Shown: piece after piece, positions 15,756 through 23,587 of the stretch
Layout: every line of letters starts with the position of its first letter
Position numbering within the stretch: position 1 is the stretch's first letter
From: DATLGB01 sp963726825
GTDB taxonomy: Bacteria > Actinomycetota > Thermoleophilia > Solirubrobacterales > Solirubrobacteraceae
NCBI GenBank assembly: GCA_963726825.1
Contig: CAVSDT010000001.1
Location: 930,001 to 994,000, forward strand
Direction of reading: 5' to 3'
Length of the DNA stretch: 64,000 bases
Notes under the pieces: generated by a model
Database searches by the model: none
What the model was told of the DNA's origin: nothing
The model's input: only the letters and a program-made list of their open reading frames with translations
Program-made: the position numbers and the translations under genes

Positions 15756-18700
15756 CGCTCGGCCGCCGGGCAGGCGATCCGGTAGTCGCAGATCGAGCAG
15801 GCGGAGAAGCTCGGCGTCGGCTCGAAGCCCTGACCCTGGATCCCGGCCGCGACCGTCTGGACGGTGTCCTCGATCCACTCGCGGTCCTCGTCGCTGCGGT
15901 CGACGGCGACCTTCTGGTCGTCGAGCACGTAGTAGTAGGCCTGGTGGGCCGCCTCGAGCTTCCATGCCCGCTCGGAGGCGACGGCGTAGAGGGCGAGCTG
16001 GACGTCCTCGCGCAGGTCGGCCGCGCGCTTGGGGCGTCCGGTCTTGTAGTCGATCAGCTCGTAGGCGCCGTCGGCGAGCCGGTCCACGCGGTCCACGCGC
16101 CCGCGCAGCGTGTGCGGGCCGAGGGTGAAGGAGAACGACCGCTCGAACCAGACGGGCTCGGCCGCGTCGGCGTCGAAGCGCTCGTGGTAGCGCACGAGCG
16201 CCGCCTCGGCCTTCTCGCGCAGCTGCTTCTCCTGCTCGGAGCCGCCGAAGCCGCCGCGTCGCCAGCCCGCGTCGAGCAGGCCGAGCAGCTCGGGGAGCGA
16301 GTGCGACGCGGTCTCCCCGGCGTGGAAGCGCTCGAGCACCTGGTGGACGAGGATGCCGAAGCGCTGGTTGAGGGTCGGCTCCTGCGGGATCCGGAACACG
16401 CGCGCGAACTTGTACTTCAGCGGGCACGTCCGGTAGGTGTCGATGTCCGAGGCGCTGAGCAGCAGCCCGTCCCCGCGCCTGGGCAGGAAGGACTCAAGCG
16501 ACGGCTCCGTGCGCTTGGCGACCGCCCGGGCGCGGGTGCGGGCGTCGCCCTCGGCGTCGAGCAGGTACTCGTCGAGCGCGGAGGTCTCGAAGATCTCGCG
16601 CTGCTCGGCGGTGACCGCCTGCAGCAGCCGGGCGTTGACCTCGGGGATCGCCTCCTGGACGGTCTGCCCGGCCTGGGTGCGCTCCATCAGCGCGGCGAGC
16701 TTGAGGACCTCGAGGTGGCGCACGACGGAGTGCGAGACGTCGAGATCGGTGTCGAAGCGCAGCTCGCCCAGGCGGCCGCCGACCTCGGCCACGGTCAGCA
16801 GCAGCTCGTCACGGAGGACGCGGAACGTCGCCTGGAGCGTCTCGGCGGGCCCGAAGAGCTCCTCCTCGCGCGGCTCCCACTCGCCGCCGACGGCCGCGCG
16901 CGCCTCCTCGGCGAAGGGGGACGGGTGCTGGGCGGCCCCGCGGTCGGTGCGCTGCGGGTGCGCGAGGACGAGCCGCTTGCGCGCGCGGGTCATCGCGACG
17001 TGGAGCAGCCGGCGCTGCTCGCCGATGTGGCCCGCCTTGGTGTCCGGCGGCAGCGTCTCCTTCAGCAGGGCGTCGGGGATCGGCTCGAGGCTGCGCCGGC
17101 GCGGGCCGGGCATCTTCGCGGCGAACAGGCCGAGCACGTAGACGTGATCGAACTCCACGCCCTTGGCCGCGTGCATCGCCATCACCTGCACGCCGCGCGG
17201 GCGGTCGGTGCCCTGCGCCTCCTCCTCGCGCAGCCCCGCCTCGGCGACGGCCGAGATGGAGTGCGCGAAGGCACGGGCGGTGGCCTGGGGGGAGCGGCGG
17301 GCGTAGTCGGCCGCGAGCTCGCCGAACTTCGCGAGGTTCACGAGCCGGTCGGCGACCTCGGCGGTGGCGGCGAACAGCAGCTGGCGGCGCAGGCCGAGGC
17401 GCTCGATCAGCCGGTGCACGTAGAGGTCGGGGCGGGTGGAGTCCAGCGCCTGCGCGGCCGAGCGGTACAGGCGCAGGAACTGCACGATCCGCTCGCGCGC
17501 CTCGGGCGGGACCTGCGGTGACTCGAGGGATGCGCTGAGCGCGCCGACCATGTCGACCTTGCGCCGGCGGGCGATCTGGGTGACGCGGGCGAGGTCGATG
17601 GCGCGCAGCTCGATCGGGGCGCGGGCGAGCGCGCGCACGACGGCGCCGGCGTCGCCCGGGTCCACGAGGATGCGCAGCCACGCGAGCAGGTCGCGCACCT
17701 CGGCGCGCTGGAAGAACGCCGCGGCGCCGATCAGCCGGTGGGGGACGGCGCGCTCCTCGAGCGCGACGGCGACGGCCTGCCCCTCGCCCTTGACCGAGCG
17801 CACGAGCACGCAGACGTCCTCGGGGGCGACCTCCTCGCGGGAGACGAGGCGCTCGACGTCGGCGGCGACGGCCTGCGCCTGGGCGCGCTCGGTGGCGCAG
17901 GCCCAGAAGGCGACCTGCGCGGGCGCGTCGGCCGGCTCGACGGGGGTGGCAAGGCGGTCGGTGAGCGGGGCGAGGACGGCCCGGGACGCGGTCACGATCG
18001 CCGGACCGGAGCGGAAGGACGTCTCGAGGCGGATGGTGGTGAGGTCCGCGGCCTCGGCCATCAGGTCGCGGATGTTCTTCGTCGCGGCGCCGCGGAAGCG
18101 GTCGATCGTCGCGTCGTCGTCGGCGGCCGCGCACAGGCCCCACGGCTCGCTGGACCCATCCCCGCCCGCCCGCAGCGCCTTCAGGAGCAGCCAGGCGGCG
18201 AACGACGCGTCCTGGAAGTCGTCGACGAGGACGTGGCGGAAGCGGTCGACGAGGCGCGCCCGCACGTGCGGCGCCTCGCGCAGGAGGCGGAAGGCGTGGA
18301 GGACCAGGTCGCCGGAGTCGAGCGTCCCCGTCTGCGCGAGGAGGCGATCGTGGGCGGCGTAGAGGGCGGCGAACTCGCGCTCCCGGGCGGCGCGGGCCCG
18401 CGCCGCGTCGTCGTCGGCGGGGAGCGTCCCGGCCCAGGCGGCGTAGTCGGCGGGGGTGACGAGCTCGGCCTTGAGGCGGTCGACGCGCCCGACGATCGTG
18501 CCGAGCAGGGCGCTCGGGTTGCCGCGCAGGTCGTGGTGGAGCAGCGGCAGGTCGTCGATGTGCTCGAGCAGCAGGGCGAGCCGATCGGCGCTCGAGACGG
18601 GGGTCGCGAACGGGTCGAGCCCGGCTTCGGTGGCCTCCTCGCGCAGGGTGCGCGTGCAGAACCCGGTCAGGGACGCCACGGTGGCCTCCTCGACGCGTCC

Positions 18701-18916
18701 GCCGCCGAGCCGCATGTCGATGCGGTCGCGGAGGGCGTCGGCCGCCGGGGCCGAATGCGCCAGCACCAGCAGCTCCTCCGGCGGGGTCCCGGTCTCGACG
18801 AGATGCGCGGCACGTTCGACCAGGACGTGGGTCTTCCCCGTCCCCGCGGCCCCGAGGACCAGCAGCGGCCCGCCCGTGTGCGTCACCGCCGCCTGCTGCG
18901 CCTGGCTCAGCGGCAT
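15752..18916 (-). CDS. UvrD/RecB-type helicase fused to PD-(D/E)XK nuclease (AdnA/AdnB-like)
   Basis: A 1054-residue superfamily-1 DNA helicase-nuclease. The Q motif LSQAQQAAV and Walker A GAAGTGKT (about residues 22-29) open the protein. Motif II reads VLVDDFQDAS, where the Walker B Glu of the usual VDEYQD is Asp. Motif V/VI regions AMHAAKGVEFDHVYVLG and LLHVAMTRARKRL follow. The C-terminal third is a RecB-like nuclease with DRLADGAYELIDYKTGRPKR and four cysteines (TCPLKYKF and FSACSICDYRIACP) of the AddB-type 4Fe-4S fold. Family members resect double-strand breaks. No partner subunit is adjacent, so it may act alone or with a distant gene. It is divergent from an inositol-phosphatase-like gene 26 bases away. 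Confidence 0.88.
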   Translation of the reverse strand: MPLSQAQQAAVTHTGGPLLVLGAAGTGKTHVLVERAAHLVETGTPPEELLVLAHSAPAADALRDRIDMRLGGGRVEEATVASLTGFCTRTLREEATEAGLDPFATPVSSADRLALLLEHIDDLPLLHHDLRGNPSALLGTIVGRVDRLKAELVTPADYAAWAGTLPADDDAARARAAREREFAALYAAHDRLLAQTGTLDSGDLVLHAFRLLREAPHVRARLVDRFRHVLVDDFQDASFAAWLLLKALRAGGDGSSEPWGLCAAADDDATIDRFRGAATKNIRDLMAEAADLTTIRLETSFRSGPAIVTASRAVLAPLTDRLATPVEPADAPAQVAFWACATERAQAQAVAADVERLVSREEVAPEDVCVLVRSVKGEGQAVAVALEERAVPHRLIGAAAFFQRAEVRDLLAWLRILVDPGDAGAVVRALARAPIELRAIDLARVTQIARRRKVDMVGALSASLESPQVPPEARERIVQFLRLYRSAAQALDSTRPDLYVHRLIERLGLRRQLLFAATAEVADRLVNLAKFGELAADYARRSPQATARAFAHSISAVAEAGLREEEAQGTDRPRGVQVMAMHAAKGVEFDHVYVLGLFAAKMPGPRRRSLEPIPDALLKETLPPDTKAGHIGEQRRLLHVAMTRARKRLVLAHPQRTDRGAAQHPSPFAEEARAAVGGEWEPREEELFGPAETLQATFRVLRDELLLTVAEVGGRLGELRFDTDLDVSHSVVRHLEVLKLAALMERTQAGQTVQEAIPEVNARLLQAVTAEQREIFETSALDEYLLDAEGDARTRARAVAKRTEPSLESFLPRRGDGLLLSASDIDTYRTCPLKYKFARVFRIPQEPTLNQRFGILVHQVLERFHAGETASHSLPELLGLLDAGWRRGGFGGSEQEKQLREKAEAALVRYHERFDADAAEPVWFERSFSFTLGPHTLRGRVDRVDRLADGAYELIDYKTGRPKRAADLREDVQLALYAVASERAWKLEAAHQAYYYVLDDQKVAVDRSDEDREWIEDTVQTVAAGIQGQGFEPTPSFSACSICDYRIACPAAER

Positions 18917-18942
18917 GAGGCCATCGTACGTAGTCTCGGGTC

Positions 18943-19785
18943 ATGCCCGACTCGCGCGACGCCGACTGGCTGGGGGCCTGCCGGCGGGCGGCCGCCGCCG
19001 TCGCCACCCTCCTGGACGACTCCGGTGCCAACGCCGGGCGCCTCGAGCTGACCGGCTCGACGGGGGAGGGCGGCGACCGCACGCTCGTCATCGACGCCGC
19101 GGCCGAGGATGCCGTGTTCGCCGAGCTCGAGGCCCTCCATGCCGCCGGCGCCCGCTTCAGCGCGCTCAGCGAGGAGCGCGGTGAGGTCGACCTCGGGGGC
19201 GGCGACCTGCGGGTCGTGATCGACCCGATCGACGGCTCCACGAACGCCAAGCGCGGCCTCGGCCACTACGCGCTCTCGATCGCCGTCGCCGACGGCCCGA
19301 CGATGGGGGACGTCCTCTTCGCCTTCGTGCACGACTTCGGACCGGCGGAGGAGTGGACCGCCACACGCGGCGAGGGCGCCTTCCTGGACGGCCAGCGGCT
19401 GGACCCCGACGTGGAGGAGCGTCGCTCCGAGGACGGCCGGCTCGAGCTGCTCGGCCTGGAGAACACCGACCCGCGCAACGTGCTCGCAGCCGGCGAGACG
19501 CTCGTCGGCGCCGCCCACCGGCTGCGCGGCATCGGGGCGATGGCCATCTCCCTCTGCTGCGTCGCGGCGGGCCGGATGGACGGGATGGTCTCGCTCGGCA
19601 GCACCCGCGCCGTGGACGTCGCCGCCGGCCAGCTGATCGTGCGCGAGGGGGGCGGCCTCGTCGCCTTCACCGCCTACGAGGACCCGCTCGGCGCCCCGCT
19701 GGACCTCCCGGCGCACTCGCCGCTCGTCGCGGCGCGCTCGGCCTCGTCCCTCGACGCCCTCCGGGCCGTCGCCCCCGCCCCGTAG
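18943..19785 (+). CDS. inositol monophosphatase-family phosphatase
   Basis: A 280-residue metal-dependent phosphatase of the IMPase/FBPase/PAP superfamily. The metal-binding Glu pair is SEE (residues 76-78) and the signature DPIDGSTN spans 94-101; a C-terminal GSTRAVDVAAGQLIVREGGG supplies the last metal Asp. Candidate substrates include inositol-1-phosphate, histidinol phosphate and PAP. No histidine or inositol genes adjoin it, so the choice is open. The ATG at 18943 is directly divergent from the helicase. The gene ends before the repeat-rich gap 19791-19913. Confidence 0.9.
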   Translation: MPDSRDADWLGACRRAAAAVATLLDDSGANAGRLELTGSTGEGGDRTLVIDAAAEDAVFAELEALHAAGARFSALSEERGEVDLGGGDLRVVIDPIDGSTNAKRGLGHYALSIAVADGPTMGDVLFAFVHDFGPAEEWTATRGEGAFLDGQRLDPDVEERRSEDGRLELLGLENTDPRNVLAAGETLVGAAHRLRGIGAMAISLCCVAAGRMDGMVSLGSTRAVDVAAGQLIVREGGGLVAFTAYEDPLGAPLDLPAHSPLVAARSASSLDALRAVAPAP

Positions 19786-19790
19786 CGCTT

Positions 19791-19913
19791 CCGTCACGCA
19801 CCTAAAGTCGCGTTCTGGTCGCCAGGGCGACACTTCCCCGCCTTTAGGTCCGTGACGGACCTCCGCGGCTGCGTGACGGACCTCCGCGGCTGCGTCACGG
19901 AACGCCGCGCCTA
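19791..19913. repeat. intergenic inverted repeat plus tandem 21-base repeats
   Basis: A 17-base arm at 19791-19807 (CCGTCACGCACCTAAAG) is matched in inverted form at 19842-19858 with one mismatch, around a 34-base loop. From 19851 a 21-base unit beginning CGTGACGGACCTCCGCGG is repeated exactly twice (19851-19871, 19872-19892), followed by a degenerate third copy (19893-19913) in which GTGACG becomes GTCACG. The gap 19786-19924 contains nothing else. It could be a terminator/processing structure, a protein-binding array or a mobile intergenic repeat family. Confidence 0.75.
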
Positions 19914-19924
19914 GCGTTGAACGC

Positions 19925-20962
19925 ATGATCGACTGGCGTCTGGCCGAGCGGATCGCGGGTCTCGTGGCCCCCTCGTCGGACGCGCCGCGTGCACGGCTCG
20001 ACGCGGTGGCCACGGAGGTCGCGGCCTTCGCGCCGCGTTCCGCGCTCCTCGTCGGGGAGTACACGGGCCTGGACGCGGGGCCGTCCCTCCCGGACCCCGA
20101 GACGATCGACCGCGCGGCCTGGACGCAGGCCAACCTGCGGTCGATGCAGACCGTGCTGGACCCGGTGGTCGCGCGCACCGGCGGGGAGCTCGGCAAGCTC
20201 GGGGCGCCGATGCGGCTCGTCGCCGGCGGCGTGCTCGCGGCCGAGGTCGGAGCGCTCAGCGGCTTCCTCGCGGGCAAGGTGCTCGGCCAGTACGAGTTCC
20301 CCATCCTCGACCCCGCCGCGCCCGCCCGGCTGCTGTTCGTCGCCCCGAACCTGCTGCGCGCGATCGCCGCCCTCGGCGCGGACGAGACCGCGCTCCTGCG
20401 CTGGGTGGCGTTGCACGAGACGACGCACGCGCTGCAGTTCGGCGGCGTCCCGTGGCTGCGCGGACACATGGCCGAGAAGGTCACCGAGCTGCTCTCGATG
20501 GCCGAGATCAAGGTCGAAGGCGGCAGCCGCCTGCCGAAGCTCAGCGGCGCGGGCGACGTCAAGGCGCTCGTGGAGGCGGCCCGTCGCGACGGCATCGTCA
20601 CGCTGTTCGCGGGTCCGGAGCGCAAGGCCGCGCTGGACCAGCTCCAGGCCACGATGGCCCTGATCGAGGGCCACGCCGAGCACGTCATGGACGCGGTCGG
20701 CGAACGGGAGCTCGACGACCTCGCCGGGCTGCGCAGGGGGCTGCAGGCCCGCCGCCAGGACCGGCCCCCGCTGCTGCGGCTGCTCGAACGCCTGATCGGG
20801 TTCGACCTCAAGCTGCGCCAGTACGAGCAGGGGAAGGCGTTCTGCGACGCCGTCGTGGCCCGTGCGGGCGTCGAGGGCCTCAACGTCGCGTTCAGCGAGC
20901 CGGCGGCGCTGCCGACCCTCGCGGAGCTCGACGCGCCCGTGGCCTGGTTGTCGCGCACGTGA
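19925..20962 (+). CDS. DUF2342-family zinc-dependent metalloprotease-like protein
   Basis: A 345-residue protein of the actinobacterial DUF2342 family, often labelled zinc-dependent metalloprotease or coenzyme-F420-biosynthesis-associated. It has MIDWRLAERIAG at the start, then YEFPILDP, a gluzincin-type HETTH motif at residues 164-168 (WVALHETTHALQF), and the second family motif EGHAEHVMDAVG near residue 258, which probably supplies another metal ligand. Members are cytosolic and uncharacterised. The stop codon lies inside the palindrome 20959-20972. Confidence 0.88.
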   Translation: MIDWRLAERIAGLVAPSSDAPRARLDAVATEVAAFAPRSALLVGEYTGLDAGPSLPDPETIDRAAWTQANLRSMQTVLDPVVARTGGELGKLGAPMRLVAGGVLAAEVGALSGFLAGKVLGQYEFPILDPAAPARLLFVAPNLLRAIAALGADETALLRWVALHETTHALQFGGVPWLRGHMAEKVTELLSMAEIKVEGGSRLPKLSGAGDVKALVEAARRDGIVTLFAGPERKAALDQLQATMALIEGHAEHVMDAVGERELDDLAGLRRGLQARRQDRPPLLRLLERLIGFDLKLRQYEQGKAFCDAVVARAGVEGLNVAFSEPAALPTLAELDAPVAWLSRT

Positions 20963-20972
20963 GCTAGCTCAC
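20959..20972. promoter_or_regulatory. perfect 14-base palindrome, CRP-like (GTGA-N6-TCAC)
   Basis: GTGAGCTAGCTCAC is perfectly symmetric and has the two half-sites and 6-base spacing of CRP-type operators. It overlaps the stop of the DUF2342 gene and lies 186 bases upstream of the H1-like gene. Crp/Fnr regulators occur in the window at 32697 and 46455. No function is shown. The remaining intergenic bases up to 21157 hold no other clear signal apart from a possible TAACAT -10 box around 21123. Confidence 0.4.
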
Positions 20973-21157
20973 ACCGCCGTGTCCCGCTCCTGGGGAACAT
21001 GGCTCTACAGCGTCGATTGCGGGGCGAGCACACGAACCGACGTTCGCATCGCGTAACCGCGGAGCGGGCCCGGTTTACAAACAGGTGTTCGCCGGGTACC
21101 ACTCACCCAAGCGAGTTACTTCTAACATCGATACTGAGAGGGTTGAGCATCACACCC

Positions 21158-21874
21158 ATGGCCGAGACCACCAACACCACCGCCACTTCCAAGCCCGCCG
21201 CCCGCAACGCGAGCGGCTCCACCACGGGCACCAAGACGACGACCGCCAAGAAGGCGCCGGCACGCAAGACCGCCGCTCGTCGCAAGCCGGCCGCGCGCAA
21301 GACCGCCGCGTCCCGCCCGACGGCCACGACGCGCCGCGCCTCCGCCCCCAAGGCCAACGCGCAGAACAAGCGCTCCGCCGCCAAGGGCCAGCGCACCCGC
21401 GCGCAGCGTGAGACGGCCGAGGCCGCCGCTGCCGCGCAGACCGCCGCAAAGGGCACGGCCACGGAGGCCCGCGCCTACGCCGAGCGCGTCGCCCTGACCT
21501 ACGTCGGTGGCGTCCTCACCGCGCGTGACAACGTCGTCGCCGCCCGCGACCAGGTCGTCGCCTTCGCCGACGAGCTCGTCAAGCGCTACGGCTCCGTCGA
21601 GGCCGTGCAGAAGGAGCTCGACAAGGCGGCCAAGTCCATCAACCAGGACCTCAACCGCTTCGAGCGCCGCGGCGTCACCGCCCGCAACCGCTTCGAGCGC
21701 AACACGAAGAAGACCCGCACCCGCGCCGAGCGCGAGCTGCGCACCCGCCGCCGCGACATCGAGAAGACCGTCGCCGAGGTCCGCAAGGACGTCGAGAAGC
21801 GCGCGAGCGTCGTGACCGTCACCGTCGGCTCGCAGATCAAGGAGACCGGCGACCGCGTCAAGTCGCTGGTCTAG
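21158..21874 (+). CDS. histone H1-like Lys/Ala/Arg-rich protein
   Basis: A 238-residue very basic protein. Residues 1-90 are low-complexity Ala/Lys/Thr/Arg with KKAPARKTAARRKPAARKTA-like repeats reminiscent of the C-terminal tails of histone H1, AlgR3/PhaF and mycobacterial HupB. Residues 95-238 are predicted helical and coiled-coil (RDNVVAARDQVVAFADELV, then KELDKAAKSINQDLNRFERR), resembling phasin or heparin-binding-haemagglutinin-like proteins (HbhA also combines a coiled coil with a Lys/Ala tail, in the opposite order). It may compact DNA or coat granules or lipid surfaces. ATG 21158 is the sensible start; a TTG 15 bases upstream is in frame. Confidence 0.75.
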   Translation: MAETTNTTATSKPAARNASGSTTGTKTTTAKKAPARKTAARRKPAARKTAASRPTATTRRASAPKANAQNKRSAAKGQRTRAQRETAEAAAAAQTAAKGTATEARAYAERVALTYVGGVLTARDNVVAARDQVVAFADELVKRYGSVEAVQKELDKAAKSINQDLNRFERRGVTARNRFERNTKKTRTRAERELRTRRRDIEKTVAEVRKDVEKRASVVTVTVGSQIKETGDRVKSLV

Positions 21875-21903
21875 CCACACGCTTCCCCCGCCGGGCGCTC
21901 TCT

Positions 21904-22012
21904 GGAGAGGGTGCCGGCCCGGGTCGGGGAAGGTCTGCCCACCTCATACCTCGTGGGCAGATGCAGCACCCTCTCCTCCCTCAACCGTCGAGCTCGCCCT
22001 TTGGGCGGGCTC
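21904..22012 (+). other. structured intergenic element/5' leader with nested hairpins
   Basis: Three strong inverted repeats sit upstream of the methyltransferase start at 22025. The outer 11-bp arm GGAGAGGGTGC (21904-21914) pairs with 21966-21976. Within it, a 9-bp hairpin TCTGCCCAC/GTGGGCAGA (21934-21942, 21953-21961) encloses a 10-base loop. A following 10-bp hairpin (21990-21999 with 22003-22012, TTT loop) ends 12 bases before the ATG. The order, aptamer-like nested fold then a hairpin next to the ribosome entry site, is that of a cis-regulatory leader. I do not recognise a known riboswitch core, and a terminator of the H1-like gene is an alternative. Confidence 0.55.
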
Positions 22013-22024
22013 GTCGGCCTTAAC

Positions 22025-22735
22025 ATGCGCCGGGTGACGCCTGACTTCTCCACCTTCGACTCCAGCGGGTTGCGCACCCTCTCGGTGCACGAGGGCTACG
22101 GCACCTGGGCGGGCTCCTACGAGGACACGGTCGACGACCGGCTCGACCTCGACCTGCTCGCCGGCCTCGACGGCGTGCGCTGGGGCGAGGCCGCGCGCGT
22201 CGCCGACCTGGCCTGCGGCACCGGCCGCACCGCCTCATGGCTGCGGACGCACGGCGCCGGCGCCGACCACATCCACGGCGTCGACACGACGCCGGAGATG
22301 CTCGCCCGCGCCCGTGACCGCGGCGAGCACGACCGCCTCGTCGAGGCCGACGTGGGGGAGACCGGGCTGCCCGACGGCGCCTACGACCTCGTCGTCGCGT
22401 CGCTCGTCGACCACCACCTGGCCTCGCTGCGTCCGCTCTACCGCGAGGCCCGGCGGCTGACGGCCGACGGCGCGCCGTTCGTCCTCGCGGGCATCCACCC
22501 GTTCGTGCTGATGGTGACCGGCACCCCGACGCGGCTGACCGTCGCGGGCGGGGAGGAGGTCGCGATCGAGACGCACGTGCACCTGCTCTCCGCGCACCTG
22601 GAGGCCGCGCGGGCGGCGGGCTTCGTCCCGGGGGACCTGCGCGAGGCCGTCGTCGACGACACGTGGGTGGCCAGCCACGAGCGCTGGACGCGCTGGCGCG
22701 GCTATCCCGTGTCGTTCGCCACCGTCTGGCGCTAG
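22025..22735 (+). CDS. class I SAM-dependent methyltransferase
   Basis: A 236-residue Rossmann-fold methyltransferase. Motif I is RVADLACGTGRTASWL, followed by IHGVDTTPEMLARARDRG (motif post-I, ribose-binding Asp), LVEADVGETGLPDGAYDLVV and a motif-III-like FVLAGIHPFV. Small-molecule methyltransferases of this type (Methyltransf_11/25) act on quinones, lipids or xenobiotics; the substrate is unknown. The ATG at 22025 follows the hairpin-rich leader by 12 bases; GTG 22034 is an alternative. The next gene starts 9 bases after its stop, so the two are probably one transcript. Confidence 0.88.
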   Translation: MRRVTPDFSTFDSSGLRTLSVHEGYGTWAGSYEDTVDDRLDLDLLAGLDGVRWGEAARVADLACGTGRTASWLRTHGAGADHIHGVDTTPEMLARARDRGEHDRLVEADVGETGLPDGAYDLVVASLVDHHLASLRPLYREARRLTADGAPFVLAGIHPFVLMVTGTPTRLTVAGGEEVAIETHVHLLSAHLEAARAAGFVPGDLREAVVDDTWVASHERWTRWRGYPVSFATVWR

Positions 22736-22744
22736 GCCCGCGCC

Positions 22745-23323
22745 GTGCTCCTGCGCCGCGACGCCCTCGACGCGATCCTGCGCGGCGAGGTGGACCTCGC
22801 GTTCCGCCGCTGGGAACGCCCGCGCGTGGTCGCCGGGACGCGCATGCGCACCCCGGTCGGCCTCATCGAGGTGCTGGCCGTCGAGCCGATCGCCGCGCGC
22901 GACATCGACGCGGCCCAGGCCCGCCGGGCGGGGTTCGGCTCCCGGGCCGCGCTGTTGCGCATGCTCCAGGGCCGGACGGGGCGCATCCACCGGGTGACGC
23001 TGCGAGCGGCCGGCCCGGACCCGCGGCAGGCGCTGCGCGCGGACGCGGAGCTGTCCCCCGCCACCGTGGCGGCGCTCGTCGCCAGGCTCGACCGCTACGA
23101 CGCGGCGTCCGCCTTCGGACCGTGGACCGCCGCGACGCTGGCCGCGATCGAGGCCGAACCGGGCCGGCGCGCACCGGAGCTCGCCGCGGCGCAGGGCCGC
23201 GAGACGGCACCGTTCAAGCGCGACGTGCGCAAGCTCAAGGAGCTCGGGCTCACCGAGTCGCTCGAGGTCGGCTACCGCCTGTCCCCGCGGGGCGCGGCGT
23301 TCCTGGCTGCCGTCCGCGGCTAG
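22745..23323 (+). CDS. ASCH/PUA-like domain fused to a winged-helix-like C-terminus
   Basis: A 192-residue protein starting at GTG 22745, 9 bases after the methyltransferase. Residues 1-90 look like an ASCH/PUA-type RNA-binding fold (LRGEVDLAFRRWERPRVVAG, then VGLIEVLAVEPI and RIHRVTLRAAGPDPR). Residues about 110-192 form a helix-turn-helix-like region (ELAAAQGRETAPFKRDVRKL, GLTESLEVGYRLSPRGAAFL) resembling MarR/PadR winged helices. The combination suggests a nucleic-acid-associated regulator or an RNA-modification accessory protein. The stop TAG is shared with the convergent AccE-like gene through the CTAG at 23320-23323. Confidence 0.65.
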   Translation: MLLRRDALDAILRGEVDLAFRRWERPRVVAGTRMRTPVGLIEVLAVEPIAARDIDAAQARRAGFGSRAALLRMLQGRTGRIHRVTLRAAGPDPRQALRADAELSPATVAALVARLDRYDAASAFGPWTAATLAAIEAEPGRRAPELAAAQGRETAPFKRDVRKLKELGLTESLEVGYRLSPRGAAFLAAVRG

Positions 23324-23553
23324 GCGAAGGGGTCAGACCAGCCGGCGAGGCCGCTCTGGTCCGGCGCGCGGCCGACGGCCTCCAGGCGCGCCGCGCGCAC
23401 CCAGGCGGAGGGCCGCGTGTCCACGGGCGCCGGCGGCGGGGCGGTGTCGCGCATGAAGCGCTCGACCGCGGCGATCACCGCGGCGGCCTCCTCGGGAGAG
23501 GCGCTCGAGCCGCGCAGGGTCAGCTGGGGACGCCGGTTCACGCGCCCCATCAT
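23320..23553 (-). CDS. accE: acyl-CoA carboxylase epsilon-subunit-like protein
   Basis: A 77-residue protein (ATG 23553 or 23550) with the compact epsilon-subunit pattern: a short basic start, strand LTLRGSSASPEEAAAVIAAV forming the conserved strand-helix, a Pro-rich linker, then WVRAARLEAVGR and a terminal Trp (LAGWSDPFA). Actinobacterial AccE/PccE subunits stabilise the biotin-dependent acyl-CoA carboxylase alpha/beta complex that makes malonyl- or methylmalonyl-CoA. They normally sit next to accD genes, which are absent here, so this copy is detached. It is antisense to the space between the ASCH-like gene and mrp. Confidence 0.72.
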   Translation of the reverse strand: MMGRVNRRPQLTLRGSSASPEEAAAVIAAVERFMRDTAPPPAPVDTRPSAWVRAARLEAVGRAPDQSGLAGWSDPFA

Positions 23554-23587
23554 CCCAGACCCGCGACGACGCCGTACCCTGCAACAC

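Noticed and set aside
21904..22012. SRP RNA, tmRNA, 6S RNA or a known riboswitch
   Set aside because: I could not find the SRP GGAA-loop core, a tag-coding frame or any recognised aptamer core, so the element is left as an unassigned structured leader.
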